Shown: piece after piece, positions 53,079 to 63,159 of the stretch
How the letters are laid out: each line of letters opens with the position of its first letter
How positions within the stretch are numbered: the first letter of the stretch is position 1
Source of the DNA: Microcebus murinus
Taxonomy: Eukaryota > Chordata > Mammalia > Primates > Cheirogaleidae
Direction of reading: 5' to 3'
Assembly: GCF_040939455.1 (NCBI RefSeq)
Contig: NC_134120.1
Coordinates: 15,173,501-15,237,500, forward strand
Length of the DNA stretch: 64,000 nucleotides
Program-made: the position numbers and the translations under genes
Notes under the pieces: generated by a model
What the model saw: the letters and a program-made list of their open reading frames with translations, nothing else
Database searches by the model: none
Told to the model about the DNA's origin: nothing

Positions 53079-56000
53079 ATACACAGTGTTTGCTGAATGA
53101 ATGGATGTTATTGGGAAAAAGGAAAGGGAGAAAAAAAAAATTAAACGTGCCCCAAAAACAAAGTATCAAAAACAGCAGAAAGAATTTATCTGCCATATGT
53201 GATATTAAAATAAATTTTCATAAAAAGAACAAGTCTGGATTTGACATTATAATTTTGTATAAAACACAAAGGTTTCTTTGTATTATAATTTAAATGTCAT
53301 ATTTCTTCAAATAGAGAAAGTAAGACGTTTTAAATAAAGCCACAAGATTCTTTCTAGAGGCAAATGTGCCCCTCTCCCTGGCCAATTTAAAATGTATATG
53401 TAAGTCAAGCCAAATTAATAAGAGAAAACAGTTCCACAATGAACCCTAATCCTATTAACAGAATTGTCAATCTAGGTTAGTCATTGAAGAATAATGTTGT
53501 GCCCCTGCTGAGCTATATGATTTAGGTACACCTGGTGTTTGTCTGCTGTATTAAGGACATCGTTCATTTTTTTTTAAAGATGAATATAGAAAAAAAGCCT
53601 ATCAGGAGAATTGTCTTTAAATATGTCACACGGAAAGCTCCATTAGAATTGAATTGAAAGCTTGCCTCTTAAAAAATAATAAAGATGATCCTGTGAACCT
53701 CTCTTTGCCAGCCTCCTTCAGATTAGGAGCTCCTGGGACTGCCCAGCATGGTCCGAGACACCAAGACCGCCTGCTTCCGAGCAGCTGTGTCTGGTGGCTG
53801 GGCGGCGGGGAGGCCATCAGAGGCCCTAGAAGCCACCAGATCTTCCTTGCCTCCCACCGTGCCCCAGTTCTGTCTGCTCCTCCTACTCATGTTCTCGAAA
53901 GAGCAATGGACTGAGTGTCCACAGGGAAGGTAGGGATGAGAAGAAAGTCACTGGGCACTAGTGAAGCAGGACTTCAACACTTGGCCACACCAGTTTACTC
54001 ACTTAATCCTCACAACTGCCCTCTGAGGTAGGTGGCTATCCCTTCCCCCTTGCTGGCTCAGAGAGGGAAAGCAACTTCCCAAGGCCACACAGCCAGTAAA
54101 TGGTAGAGCAAGATTTAACTCCAAGCAGATCTGACCCCAGGGGCCACGTTTTCCTACTAGACTCTTGGGCAGCCTTGCTGGGTTCTTGTCCCCTAACAAG
54201 CAGAATGACACTGTTGCAAGTATCTCTGCCTCTCAGGGCCTCAGTTTCCTTGTCTGTAAATGAGAACCTTGGATAAGTGACCTCTAGGAACATCTAGAGT
54301 CTCTATGGAATGTCTTCATAAAGGAAAGAAGTGCGCACAGCTGGTATCTAGACATTCTGGTTCCATGGAGAGCCCAATGCATGCACAGTCTCCGTCAGAG
54401 ACACCTGTCATTTGAGAAGACAAATCCACACCATCTGTCCTACTCTGGGTGTGCTGCAGGCTTTTTAAGTAGCTAAGGAGTGGAGAACAGCAGCAGAAGG
54501 TAGCATGAGGAGCAGCCAGCACGTCCCACACCAGGGCCTCCACGCCAGCCACACAGGAGAGTCGCCTGGGAAGCTGTTTAGGGCAGCAGCCTTGCTCGTA
54601 AGCAGAAGAGCCTGACTGCTAAAGTCCGTGACCCTCACAAATGTACCGACATCGCATGTTAGGACAACTCGTCAAAGTGAAAGAAGTCCATTCATCTAGC
54701 CATCTGGTATCCTGTGGATAAAAAATTAAATAAACCAAAACCAGAATCAAATCTACCTAGTACCAGTCACCCTGGCATTTGCTCATACACTGAGCTTGAT
54801 CGACTAGACTCTAACAAGCAGTGAACACTCAGTTTTGAAGATAAAACCACCTGAGATCATTTATCATTGCATCTCAAGTTTGGTAAAAGGTGAAGCCCGG
54901 TTTGTCATGGTTTAGGGAGTAGCAAGTCTGAAATCCAAGGTTGTGCCTGCCCTTTGGTGAGAGGTCAGCGATCAGTCACAGGGAGGGGCAAAGGCGGGAT
55001 ATGGGGCCATTTAAATAATGGGGAATTCAGCACCGGCAATGAAGATAATAAGTCTGAGTATAAACAAGAGATTAAAATAGATTCTGGTCAGCTGGCATAA
55101 AAATAATTAGCTCTTAACTGCATTAAACAATATCCCAAATTGATAAGATTTCTAGAAATGAGACCTCTGAAACAGAACCTCTAAGAACAAAGTGTAGCCT
55201 ATAAGTCCCCTAATTAGGTGCTGGCTCCGTCCGCTCACTCATTCATTCACTCTCGCCACCCCGGTTCTCAGCCCGGAGCCCCCGCCCTCCCTGGAGCTGC
55301 TTCCGGCCGCGCTGATGCTGATTCATACTGGCTGGAGCTGCACTTGTGCTTGGGGGTTGTAATGAGGCATTGCTGCCTTTCCTTGAAGTGTGAACTGTGT
55401 CCAAATATTCCTGGTCTCCCCAACCTAAGATTTGTCAATGGGCAGCAGAAAGTCTGGACAAGACGTTCATTGTTTGAATTGTAGACAAGGTCCTGTCAGC
55501 AGGGTGGTTCATTAGGAAAGGAGGAAACAAGGCTGCCCAGTGTCCACTGTATAAATCCCATTTGTGCTCCTTAATTGCCTGCTCTGTCCCGGATCTTTCT
55601 CTTAAGGGCAGACGCTCTCCCACTGTCTGTTTCGCTGTCCGTGCTTGCTTTATCCCAGGGATCCTTGCAGCAGCGATCTTGACACTGAGCCGCCCTTTTC
55701 CTCTAAAATATTAATAACCACCGCCACCATTTGTCCAGGGCTGAGAAGCTTACGAGGCTGTTTCACAACATGTCTCGTTCAATCTGCTCAGTAATCCTCT
55801 GAGCGGCCCTCCCGCTGGGCCTCAGAAACATAAGGTGACTTGCCCAAGGTCATGCATTGGGTGAATGACAGATCTGGGCCTTGAACCCAGGTCTCCCAGC
55901 TCTAAATCAGTCTTCCCGCTGGCACAGGCTGCCTCTGCAGGGTAACAGTCTGGGAAGGCTGCAGCTTTTGACAAATGAGACACTTGCACACTTGGCCAGT

Positions 56001-59000
56001 TCTAGTCCGGGGTAGTGCAGTTAGCTGGGACCCAGTGTGAATGAGGGCAGAGGCCCAGGTTTGGTTCCAGAGGGCTTCGTCTCGTGCTTTAGCCACCCAG
56101 TGGCCCTGTCTGGTTGTCCCACCCTTGGTTCGAGGTGTCCACGGCACAGGCTGTAGCCCAGGGCAATTGATTCCAGTGCTAGAATCATCACCTGAAGCAA
56201 CCGTGCTGCTGCCAGAGGCTCAGCAGCATTGACCTTCTAGAACAACGATGAGTGTAGGACTTTCTGACCACAGTCATCGGCCACACCCAATGCTGCCTTT
56301 AGATCTGGACAGCTGAGGCCACCTGCCTGGGCCCCACGCTTGAGAGGGCTCTTGTTATCCCTCCTCCAGCCACGGTGTCTCATGGGGGCAGGAATCTGCA
56401 GGGCCAAGGGCCATGTCTACCCAGAGCCCACACCCCTCTCTTAGACCATACTGTGGCTGCTCAGGCCCCCAAATGCCCTGCCTAAATGCATCCGGAGCTG
56501 CCCGGGCCTTCCCTGCAGGCCTGTGCTCCTGAGAGGGGCTGAGCTGCTGGCCAGGCAGGGAGGCCTGAGGAGTGGGGGATGGGCCAAGCACACAAGGTCC
56601 TAAGGTCCTGACCAGTCAGGGATGGAGCCGGGGACCTCTGTCAGTACTCATCCTCTGCCACCCACAAATGTTAGGGTCGGACCTGACCATAGGTGAGAGC
56701 AGCTTGGGCCAGCTAGGTAGATTCCTCCTAGAACTGAGGGACTAGTGCCAAGGGGGAATGACTAAGCCCAGCTTATTAGGAAAACCGAGCCCATGGAGTG
56801 AAGGTAGGAATCATTGCTAGGTCAGGGGGGAGGTGCAGAGAGAACAAGACCTCAGGATGAACGGGGCTGAGCCCCACATGCAGACTTACCCAGAGCCAAT
56901 TCCTCCACCCACCTTTGAAGGTTATTATCTCTATGAATAGCTACCGCCAGGGGCATGCTTAATAGATTCTAAATAATTCAGTTATCACCTAATTAATCTG
57001 CCACAGCTCTAATGAAAATAATACAATTGCCAATATATGGATAAGGAACTAAAGCGCAGAGAAGTTGGGGAAGGCGCCCAGGCCGCACATCCGGTAGGCG
57101 GTGGAGCTCACGCCCTCCCTCGGGCAATTTGACTCAAACCAGCGCCCCTAACCTCCAGGCTGTGCCGCCCCAACAGGAGTATAACGCTAAGTCGGTAGCT
57201 ATGAAAGCAGAGCTCTTGACAACAAAGAGGACTTACAAATTTAAGTATTAATAAGGCTGTTATAGTCCCTGAAAATAGGCTCCTTGAATCATTCAAGAAA
57301 CATTTATTCCTTGAGTCCACAGCCCAGAAGTTCTGCTGGGCTCTGAGACATAAAGATGAGTAAGTTACAGCCCTGTGTTCAAGAAATGCTGAGCAGTGGT
57401 TCTCGAGCTTTAGCAAGCACCGGAGTCACCAGGAGGGCTGGTTGGAGCACAGACTGCTGGGCCCACCCCTGAGTTTCTGGATTGGTAGGTCTGAGTAGGG
57501 CCTGAGAATGTGCATTTCTAGAGGGGTCGCAGCAGATGCTGCTGCTGTTAGCCCAGAGAACCTACTTTGAGAACTTCTTTGGTAGACGTCAGACCGACCA
57601 AGATCCCCTCTGTGAGGCAAAGTGGCATGAGGATAAAATGAACCCCAGAGTCACCCTTGAACAAGGAAATTATTCCAAAGCTTCTTCAAAGGTGGCAGGG
57701 CCATAGAGGGTGGCCTTGCTAAAGTCACCCTGCAAATGGGCGGCAGGAGAGCACCATCCCGAGAGCCCTGGTGAGTGGGTCGCGTCTTTCTTAGCACTGG
57801 CCAGAGCTGGCTCACTGCCCTGTGGCCCCTCTAGCTGCCTGTCCCTCCAGGCCCACAGCGGTGACTCCGTCCAGGTTTGAATCTGGCAACACACGTGGGG
57901 ATCTTACTCCCAACCAAAGGGGAGGTGCTTGAATACACAGGAACGTCTGTTCAAATCATTTGCATATGATTCCGGGGTGCGTAAGAGAGGGCAGGTGCCC
58001 TGCATTTGCAGGACTTGAGAATGGGCCGGCTGCAGTTGTGCAATTGCACCATTGGCTGGGAGCCCCCGGGGATTAACTAACTAATTAATCCCACAACAGT
58101 TTGACGAGGAACTAATTAATCCGTTAAGCACTTGAAGGGTCCAAGGCCCTGGCCAAATGCAGGGAGAGCCGCTGAGAGTGGCTCTCCTCCCTGCGGTCTC
58201 CAGGGAGGAGAGCCTAGGAGAGGACCGTCCCTCCCAAAGGCACCGATCTCCTCTGCAGCAGAAATCTGTCACTCTGTCTGGGGAACTGAATGTAAGAGGA
58301 GAGCTCTGGGGAAAGGCAGGCGGGCTTCAGCCTCTCCAGGCATGGGAGCCAAAAGCATTAGTGTTAGGAAGACCTCAGCCATCCGATCCCTCCAACCCAC
58401 TTTTCAGATGGAAAACAAAGTTTACACATTACCCTGGAACCCAGAGACAGCTGTTTCTTTCTGATCGTTTCTACTCAGTACCCAGGCGAGGGGAATTCAG
58501 ATCTTCCTTTAGGTGTGTTGTGTTTGATGCCACCTGAGAAGTCAGCAGGTGCAGAAATCTTTCTTAAATCCAAATCTAGGTGGCCCGATGAAAGCTAAGA
58601 TGAACATTTTATCCTCTGTGATTTTGCATGAGCTTTGGTAACAAATTCAAGGCTGGTCACAACAGATTCAGGTGGCCCTAACACAGATTGTTTCCAACAC
58701 CAGCCTCTCTGACCCTCTTTTTAGTCTTCTATACCCCAGAAACCCAGTTCACCTCGTGTGACAATTTGACCTCCGGAAATTGTCTGATAGCAGCCCTCTG
58801 GGAACATGAGCTTCTGTTAACCTTTCCTGGAGAACATTTTTCTTTAGAATCTTCTCCCTCATTATGAAACGAAGGGCTCTATGCCTGGTAGTAAAGGAAT
58901 CTGAGCGACCAGGCAGCATGCATTAAGAAATTCTGGGACAGCCATGCCTGGAATCACAAAATAAAATGTGTAAGCCAGCTTATGGTGACAGCATCTAAAG

Positions 59001-59979
59001 CACAGAAGGCTGGGCTGTCAGTGCGCCCAGAAGGGACCGTGCATTGATGACTCCCTTAATAAAGATGTATCGTGTGCCAGACTCCACTGCAGGCACTTAG
59101 GGTGGAAGGTTGAATTTGGCATCGTTCTGTGCCTACAGGGGCTGCCCGTCTAGGGGAAGGGAGAAGAGAAGCAATGGACAAGCAAAAGTGGCCACTGAAG
59201 TGTGATGAGTGACTGTCTAGTCACTGCAACCCAAACACCAACCTCCAAGGTGGGGTTGGCCAGGGCACTGGGTCTTGGCACGGAGCTGAGAGACTCTGCA
59301 ATACTTGCAGAGCTGCCCTGAGGTGGAGCTGGGGTGTGATGCTCCAGCTTTCTCGTGTGCATCAGCGTCCCAGGGAGCATGTCTTAAAACCCAGATGGCT
59401 GGACCCACCCCTGGAGTTTCTAATTCAGTAGGTATGGGGTGGAGCCGGAGAATCTGTATTTCTAACAGGCTCCTAGATGATGCTAATGCTGCTTGTCCAG
59501 GGGCCATGGATGGAGAACCACTGCACTAGAAAGTTCTGATCCACCCAAGGGGAAAAGAAGGAGGGACCTCCCAACAGGGAGCTCTGGCCCCTGCAACAGC
59601 CACCAGGACCAGCCAAGCATGCCAAGCACAGTATTCATTCTCGATGGACCTTTGTTTTTCCTGCTGCTTTTTAAATTGTATTTATTGATCTAGTTGGCTG
59701 GTTGGTCAATTTCAGAGTCATTGTCTATCTCTGTGCTTGTTTTTCACCTAGAGTGAAATGGACGAGACTCAAATCCAGCTGGGTGGAGATGATGTGGACG
59801 TGCCGGAAGATCTCAGGAAAATGGTAGACGAAGACCAAGAAGAGGAGGAGGATAAGGATTCCATTCTTGCGCAGTTACAGAATCTGCAGAATGTGGACTT
59901 GGATACCATAAAAGAAAAGGCGCAGGCCACCTTCACGGAAATCAAGCAGACAGCGGAGCAGAAGTGTTCTGTGATGTGA
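40332..59979 (+). CDS. CPLX4: CPLX4, complexin-4 (3 coding exons)
   Basis: Joining 40332-40498, 46249-46336 and 59752-59979 gives 483 nt and 160 residues plus TGA, the same length as human complexin-4 (recalled) and nearly identical to it. Complexins bind the assembled SNARE complex and both clamp and promote vesicle fusion; complexin-3 and -4 work at retinal ribbon synapses. Visible parts: a variable N-terminus with a Gly-rich SEEKKEEGG stretch, an accessory helix around 42-60, a central SNARE-binding helix around 66-85 ([18 protein letters not shown]), an acidic run E115-E118, a C-terminal amphipathic region, and the CAAX box C157-SVM-160 for farnesylation. The ATG has A at -3 and G at +4 and is the first in-frame ATG. 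Introns are 5.75 and 13.4 kb. Confidence 0.97.
41035..41260 (-). repeat. L1M fragment, antisense
   Basis: 'aagtagaatagtatgacaaa' and 'caattaacattttaccatat' match the reverse of an old L1 3' region. In CPLX4 intron 1. Confidence 0.5.
42955..44462 (+). repeat. L1M LINE, 3' portion
   Basis: About 1.5 kb of old L1 sequence in sense orientation. It includes the end of ORF2 ('ggtgtccatcaataagagaa', 'gaatactactcagcagtaac') and a 3' UTR ending 'gttttcatagtaaaattttg'. The reading frame is broken many times. Confidence 0.75.
44733..45029 (+). repeat. Alu (AluJ-like) with 14-bp duplication
   Basis: Starts gctgggattggtggctcg and ends in an A-rich tail. The 14-bp aagaaatagaaatc at 44719-44732 is repeated exactly at 45030-45043. 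In CPLX4 intron 1. Confidence 0.85.
45815..45975. repeat. MER5/MER20-like relic
   Basis: 'gtaacagtcacttggggagc', 'gttaaaaatatag' and 'gtgcccaggtgattctgag' fit a non-autonomous hAT relic. It lies 270 bp before CPLX4 exon 2. Confidence 0.5.
46249..46336 (+). CDS. CPLX4: CPLX4 coding exon 2 (central SNARE-binding helix)
   Basis: An 88-nt exon ([20 protein letters not shown], then [10 protein letters not shown]). It carries the central helix with conserved R, K and Y positions that sit in the groove of syntaxin and synaptobrevin in complexin structures. Acceptor aacttttag, donor AAG|gtaaga. It is too short and phase-shifted to appear as a long open frame. Confidence 0.96.
46640..47035 (-). repeat. 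MIR SINE interrupted by a hAT element
   Basis: The left part (46640-46745) has 'gctccttctaggtgccagg' and the right part (46946-47035) continues the degraded core in the same orientation. The 46746-46937 element splits it. Confidence 0.5.
46738..46945. mobile_element. 192-bp non-autonomous hAT transposon with 8-bp duplication
   Basis: The element at 46746-46937 starts CAGACATCCTCAAACT and ends AGTTTGAGGACCCCTG, terminal inverted repeats matching at 13 of 16 positions. The 8-bp ctgtagag at 46738-46745 is repeated exactly at 46938-46945, as expected for hAT. The internal sequence encodes no transposase and fits an internally deleted copy of a hAT family whose termini I recall from several mammals. 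Confidence 0.85.
48135..48335 (+). repeat. MIR SINE
   Basis: 'ggctctgtctctgtgacat', 'ctataaaatgagggcaata' and 'ctagcatagggcctgatga' follow the MIR order in sense orientation. Confidence 0.7.
48905..49045 (-). repeat. MIR SINE
   Basis: Reverse-oriented MIR core with 'gacccgaggaaacgct', 'gggttaagtagctttgc' and 'gattggaactcaggccc'. Confidence 0.65.
49850..50055. other. Orphan CpG-dense island in CPLX4 intron 2
   Basis: I count about 31 CpG in roughly 200 bp, far above the neighbouring intron. The flank from about 49.67 kb is also GC-rich. No coding exon of a known family was recognised; long frames on both strands are low-complexity Pro/Arg/Ala translations. A run of 14 A follows at 50074-50087. 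It could be an alternative or antisense promoter, or a GC-rich retroinsertion. Confidence 0.6.
51960..53105 (+). repeat. Long L2 LINE fragment with an internal CA microsatellite
   Basis: L2 order is kept over about 1.1 kb: 'gatgactgtcacacctgta', 'aagtccaaactccttgacc', 'ctgctccctgtggcccttt' and the end 'tgtttgctgaatgaatgga'. A (CA)n tract at about 53042-53072 sits just before the L2 tail. Confidence 0.75.
53030..53090. repeat. (CA)n microsatellite
   Basis: About fifteen uninterrupted CA units at 53042-53072 with imperfect CA-rich flanks. Confidence 0.95.
53985..54300. repeat. Two MIR relics in opposite orientation
   Basis: An antisense MIR at about 53985-54120 ('cccaaggccacacagccag') is followed by a sense MIR part at about 54200-54300 ('cagtttccttgtctgtaaa'). 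Confidence 0.65.
55735..55915 (-). repeat. MIR SINE
   Basis: 'gacttgcccaaggtcatgc' and 'ccttgaacccaggtctccc' are well-preserved reverse MIR blocks. Confidence 0.7.
56915..57115 (-). repeat. MIR-like relic
   Basis: 'gataaggaactaaagcgcag' and 'ggccgcacatccggtaggcg' suggest a diverged MIR core in reverse. A CTAATTAATCT motif (56989-56999) lies within it. Confidence 0.5.
57391..57582. repeat. MER5A relic
   Basis: Begins agtggttctcgagctttagc and ends near 'ctactttgagaacttc', with both terminal regions recognisable. Confidence 0.7.
58038..58122. promoter_or_regulatory. Homeodomain-site cluster in CPLX4 intron 2
   Basis: Within 85 bp there are a 12-bp perfect palindrome GTGCAATTGCAC (58038-58049), a GGATTA (58070-58075), and two copies of CTAATTAATCC (58081-58091 and 58112-58122) 31 bp apart. 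Each CTAATTAATCC overlaps a TAATTA site (paired-type, such as RAX or VSX2) with a TAATCC site (OTX2/CRX type). It lies 1.6 kb upstream of the last exon of a retinal gene. Enhancer function is inference. Confidence 0.4.
59050..59200 (-). repeat. Possible L2 relic
   Basis: 'tgtgccagactccactgcag' and 'tggacaagcaaaagtgg' resemble reverse L2. Weak. Confidence 0.35.
59330..59523. repeat. MER5A relic
   Basis: 'ggagtttctaattcagtagg', 'gatgatgctaatgctgctt' and the end 'tggagaaccactg'. Lies 230 bp before CPLX4 exon 3. Confidence 0.65.
59752..59979 (+). CDS. CPLX4: CPLX4 coding exon 3 (C-terminus, CAAX box)
   Basis: Codes for residues 86-160 and TGA at 59977-59979. It contains the acidic patch ([16 protein letters not shown]), the amphipathic segment [20 protein letters not shown], and the terminal CSVM prenylation motif, a hallmark of complexin-3/4 and absent from complexin-1/2. 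The acceptor is ttttcacctag after a pyrimidine-rich stretch. Confidence 0.97.
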   Translation, partial: SEMDETQIQLGGDDVDVPEDLRKMVDEDQEEEEDKDSILAQLQNLQNVDLDTIKEKAQATFTEIKQTAEQKCSVM

Positions 59980-61115
59980 GGGGCGCGGAGGGCGAGGGAG
60001 GGGACAGGCCATGGGCAGCAGAGGCCACTCTCCCACGGAGCGTTTCCAGCACTGTACACTTTACCGTAGAGAACACAGCTAGGAAAGCCACGGTGATAAA
60101 GCGCTCTCTGCAAACACATAGGCGACAATTTGATTGTTCTAAATGTTTCTGGCAGAGCATTTAGCTAGCACCTTGCAGTTGTACTTTCCTTTTTGTTATA
60201 AGTATGACTATGACATTTCAGCTGTAAGTGATGATGCCGAACTCACACCTGCTTCAAGATCTTGAGGACAGCCGAGAAGGAACAAAAGCAAATGGCATTT
60301 GCTCTCCAGTTTTCTTCCTTCGAGGGCAGGTCTCACCCTGCCCGACCATCGGTGTGATGTCAGGTCCCTTCAGAGAAAGATGAGAGTCAGGGTGCCACCG
60401 GGGCCAAGGCTGCAGGCTCCAGGACAACCAAAGGTCACTCCACCTCTCACCCCTGGCACCTTGACCTCGTCCATGTTTCTCATCAAGTTTGGCACTTGGA
60501 CACTTCTCAGCCAAGTGGCAGTAGCAGGGATTTGGGAAAGGATGAGAAGTGGAGGCAGAGAACAGACTTCACCAGCCCTTTGCGTTGGAGATCATGGGGC
60601 CACGTGAAGAGTGGACTTGGAGGAGGTCAAATTAGAGGCAGAGGGACAATGAGGGAGGCTCTTGCTATTTGTGGGTTGAGCTTACCTCCCCTTGTTTGAA
60701 CTTGGTGACAGCAGCAGGAACAAAGCAGGGAGACAAATAGCATTAAGAAGTTAAATCAGTCTCTCTCTGTCTTAGACTACCTTCTAATAAACCACACTGT
60801 CATTCGGTGCCACAGGCTTCCAGGATAGACACTGATTTCTTTTTCCAAACATCTTCTCTTTCAAACGGACTTCTTCAGAAGACTTAGAGCATTTACCTCT
60901 ATTTAGCCAAAGCCAACCAAACCAAGCAAAATATCGGCTTTTTAATGAGTCTGTTCATAGAATGAAGAATGTTTAAAGACAAATTTTGTCAAGGACTGTT
61001 TTATCAGAGGAAAAAGGAATTAAGACCAAAAAGTTAGGGGCTAACATTTTCTACACCCAGAGCTCCCAAATGTGTTGTACAAGAAGCTTCATGTTATGAA
61101 AATGTGCAAATAAAT
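59980..61115 (+). other. CPLX4: CPLX4 3' UTR (probable extent)
   Basis: Sequence after the stop with no recognised repeat. AATAAA signals lie at 60786-60791 (with TGT-rich sequence after it) and 61109-61114. Either could end the transcript; I cannot choose from sequence alone. Confidence 0.45.
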
Positions 61116-61719
61116 TATTAGAGGTCCAGAATCTATGATTTTTGGCAACGTTTAACTCTTCTTGAAAGTTCCTGGGAGAATATTGGTGCAATGTTTGAAG
61201 TTAATTAGCTTCATATTCCACGAACCCAGATACTAGGGGCACATTTTAAAATCATGCTTGTCTTTTAACACAACTAGCATGTAAATTGTGCTTTGTTTTA
61301 TAGCAGAAACTTTAAAATATTTATCGTTTTTAAAACTATGAAATAGTTTTGAAGTTTTAATAGTTTTAAAAACTACAAAATAGATAAGATTTATCCTCCG
61401 TTCAACGCCTGACTCTGCCCTATAGTTGACAGGGTGGGGGGATGGGTGAGAAGGGGCTTCATGGGGCCTGATGTTTGTACGCTATGTTGTGACATAAAAT
61501 GCTGTGGCTGCCAGACTGTCCTACAGACTAGCTGCAGGATGACACAGAAGATTTGCTTTTTTTTCTAAAAGGTGTATGCAGTGCTGCTAAGGAAGTCACT
61601 AAATAAGCACTGCATCTTGACAATCAAAGTTTCTCTGATACCATTTGGTCACTGTCCCAGTGGACTTGCATGGCTGCTAGAAGACTCTGCCTGTGATTCC
61701 TCTGATATCACAAGACAGC

Positions 61720-61880
61720 ACAACACACAACCCCATAACATAGCCCACCATGTGATACCCCAGCACACAACAGTACACTGTGCCATGGTACACCACGCCA
61801 CAACATACCACGCTACATCATACTACGACACGCCATCCCACACCAAGCCACCCCTGCCCACACCAGATTACACCACCCCA
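61720..61880. repeat. Degenerate CA/CCA-rich minisatellite
   Basis: About 160 bp of loosely repeated C/A-rich words such as 'ccacaacataccacgctac' and 'caccacgccacaa', with almost no G runs. No fixed unit; it looks like an aged tandem array. The overlapping open frame is a by-product. Confidence 0.7.
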
Positions 61881-63159
61881 ATCACGTGCGGATGGGGTTG
61901 GGATGGAGAGGGAGTGTGTTAGAGCATTCAGAAGGCCCCTTTCCTTTCTGAAAGGGCAGACAGGTGTCTATACCATGAGATGTTGATGGGCACAAAAAGT
62001 TCTTCCATCTTCGAGACATAGAATCCAACAATTACAAAGGACTAGGAGGGAAGCTCTTCTGATCTCCCATGCAATAAAGGAACCCTTTCCAGCATGTCTC
62101 AATTGAGCCATATCTGCAAGCTTCCAGGGGTGCCAAATTCATCACCTGCTGCTCCAAGGGAATTTAGCCACCAGCCCTTCCATTTGTAGACACCTCTAAC
62201 GGCTAGAAAAGCCTTTCTTGTCTTCAGCTAAAAATGCATCTTTGATCCCCTTGTTATGATTCCACTGTATGGAAATATACAGACTGCACCTACATTCTCA
62301 GTCAGGCCTTCAGTGATGCCCCCAGGCAGTTTTCTCTTTTCCAGGTAAGACATCCTAACTTCTTTTAATCACTTCTCATCACACAGGAGGGACACTTTTA
62401 ACCTACTGGGCAGCCGTGCTCTGTCACCGTCCAGGAGTGAATCCAACCATGCGGACAACTGCAATGCTCTTGCCTCCCACACCCTGCCCCTGGACTTGAT
62501 GCTTGAAGCCATTCCTGAGCCAACTCAGGGTTAGGAATTAGGACTTTAGCCCTAATCCTGCTATCACATGACCTTGGACAAGTAATTTATCCTCTCTGAG
62601 ATTCATTTTCTCAACAGGAAAAGTGAAGGGGCTGAATTACTTTGCATTTTGTGATTCATTCTATGGTTTCAGGGTGATTAATATCAAACAGAGGTTTATC
62701 TTGTGAAGGAGAGCACGTTAGCCCAGAACTAGGCACAAACTAGGTTTCAGTCCCTTTGCTGACTCCAGCCGAGCAAAGGGACAACAGGTCCCGGGGAAGG
62801 TTGGGGGCAGAGAGAGATTTGGAAGGTACTAGAAGAGAGAGGGGTCAGGAACACAGAGGACTGCTCATGGAGAGAAAATCTGGAGATCCAGGGAGCATTT
62901 CTGCCCAGGCAGAAGGAACCATAATGACTCTGGGGAGAAGTGCTGAAGAATAAGTTCCAAGAAGACGAATTAAATGAACTTTCCAATTTTGCCTGGAATT
63001 AGTCTAGTCCCAATTAGATACGGACTCCTATAGGGTATTGAAGCTGGAGTTCTGCTTTTGAAAGAGTATGAAAGACTTTTGAAAAACTGAGGAAGTTCAG
63101 TTATCCAGAGACCAACTAATCCAGTTTGTGAGTTACATAGTCACTTTAGATTTGCTCCT
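61881..63159. other. Intergenic sequence after CPLX4
   Basis: No gene recognised. A possible MIR-like block near 62540-62660 ('catgaccttggacaagtaat', 'ctctctgagattcattttc') is the only family resemblance. Confidence 0.4.

Noticed and set aside
52657..53100. Open frame of 147 codons
   Set aside because: Lies inside an L2 relic and ends in the CA microsatellite (His/Thr repeats).
61572..61922. His/Thr-rich open frame of 116 codons
   Set aside because: Generated by the degenerate CA-rich tandem tract.
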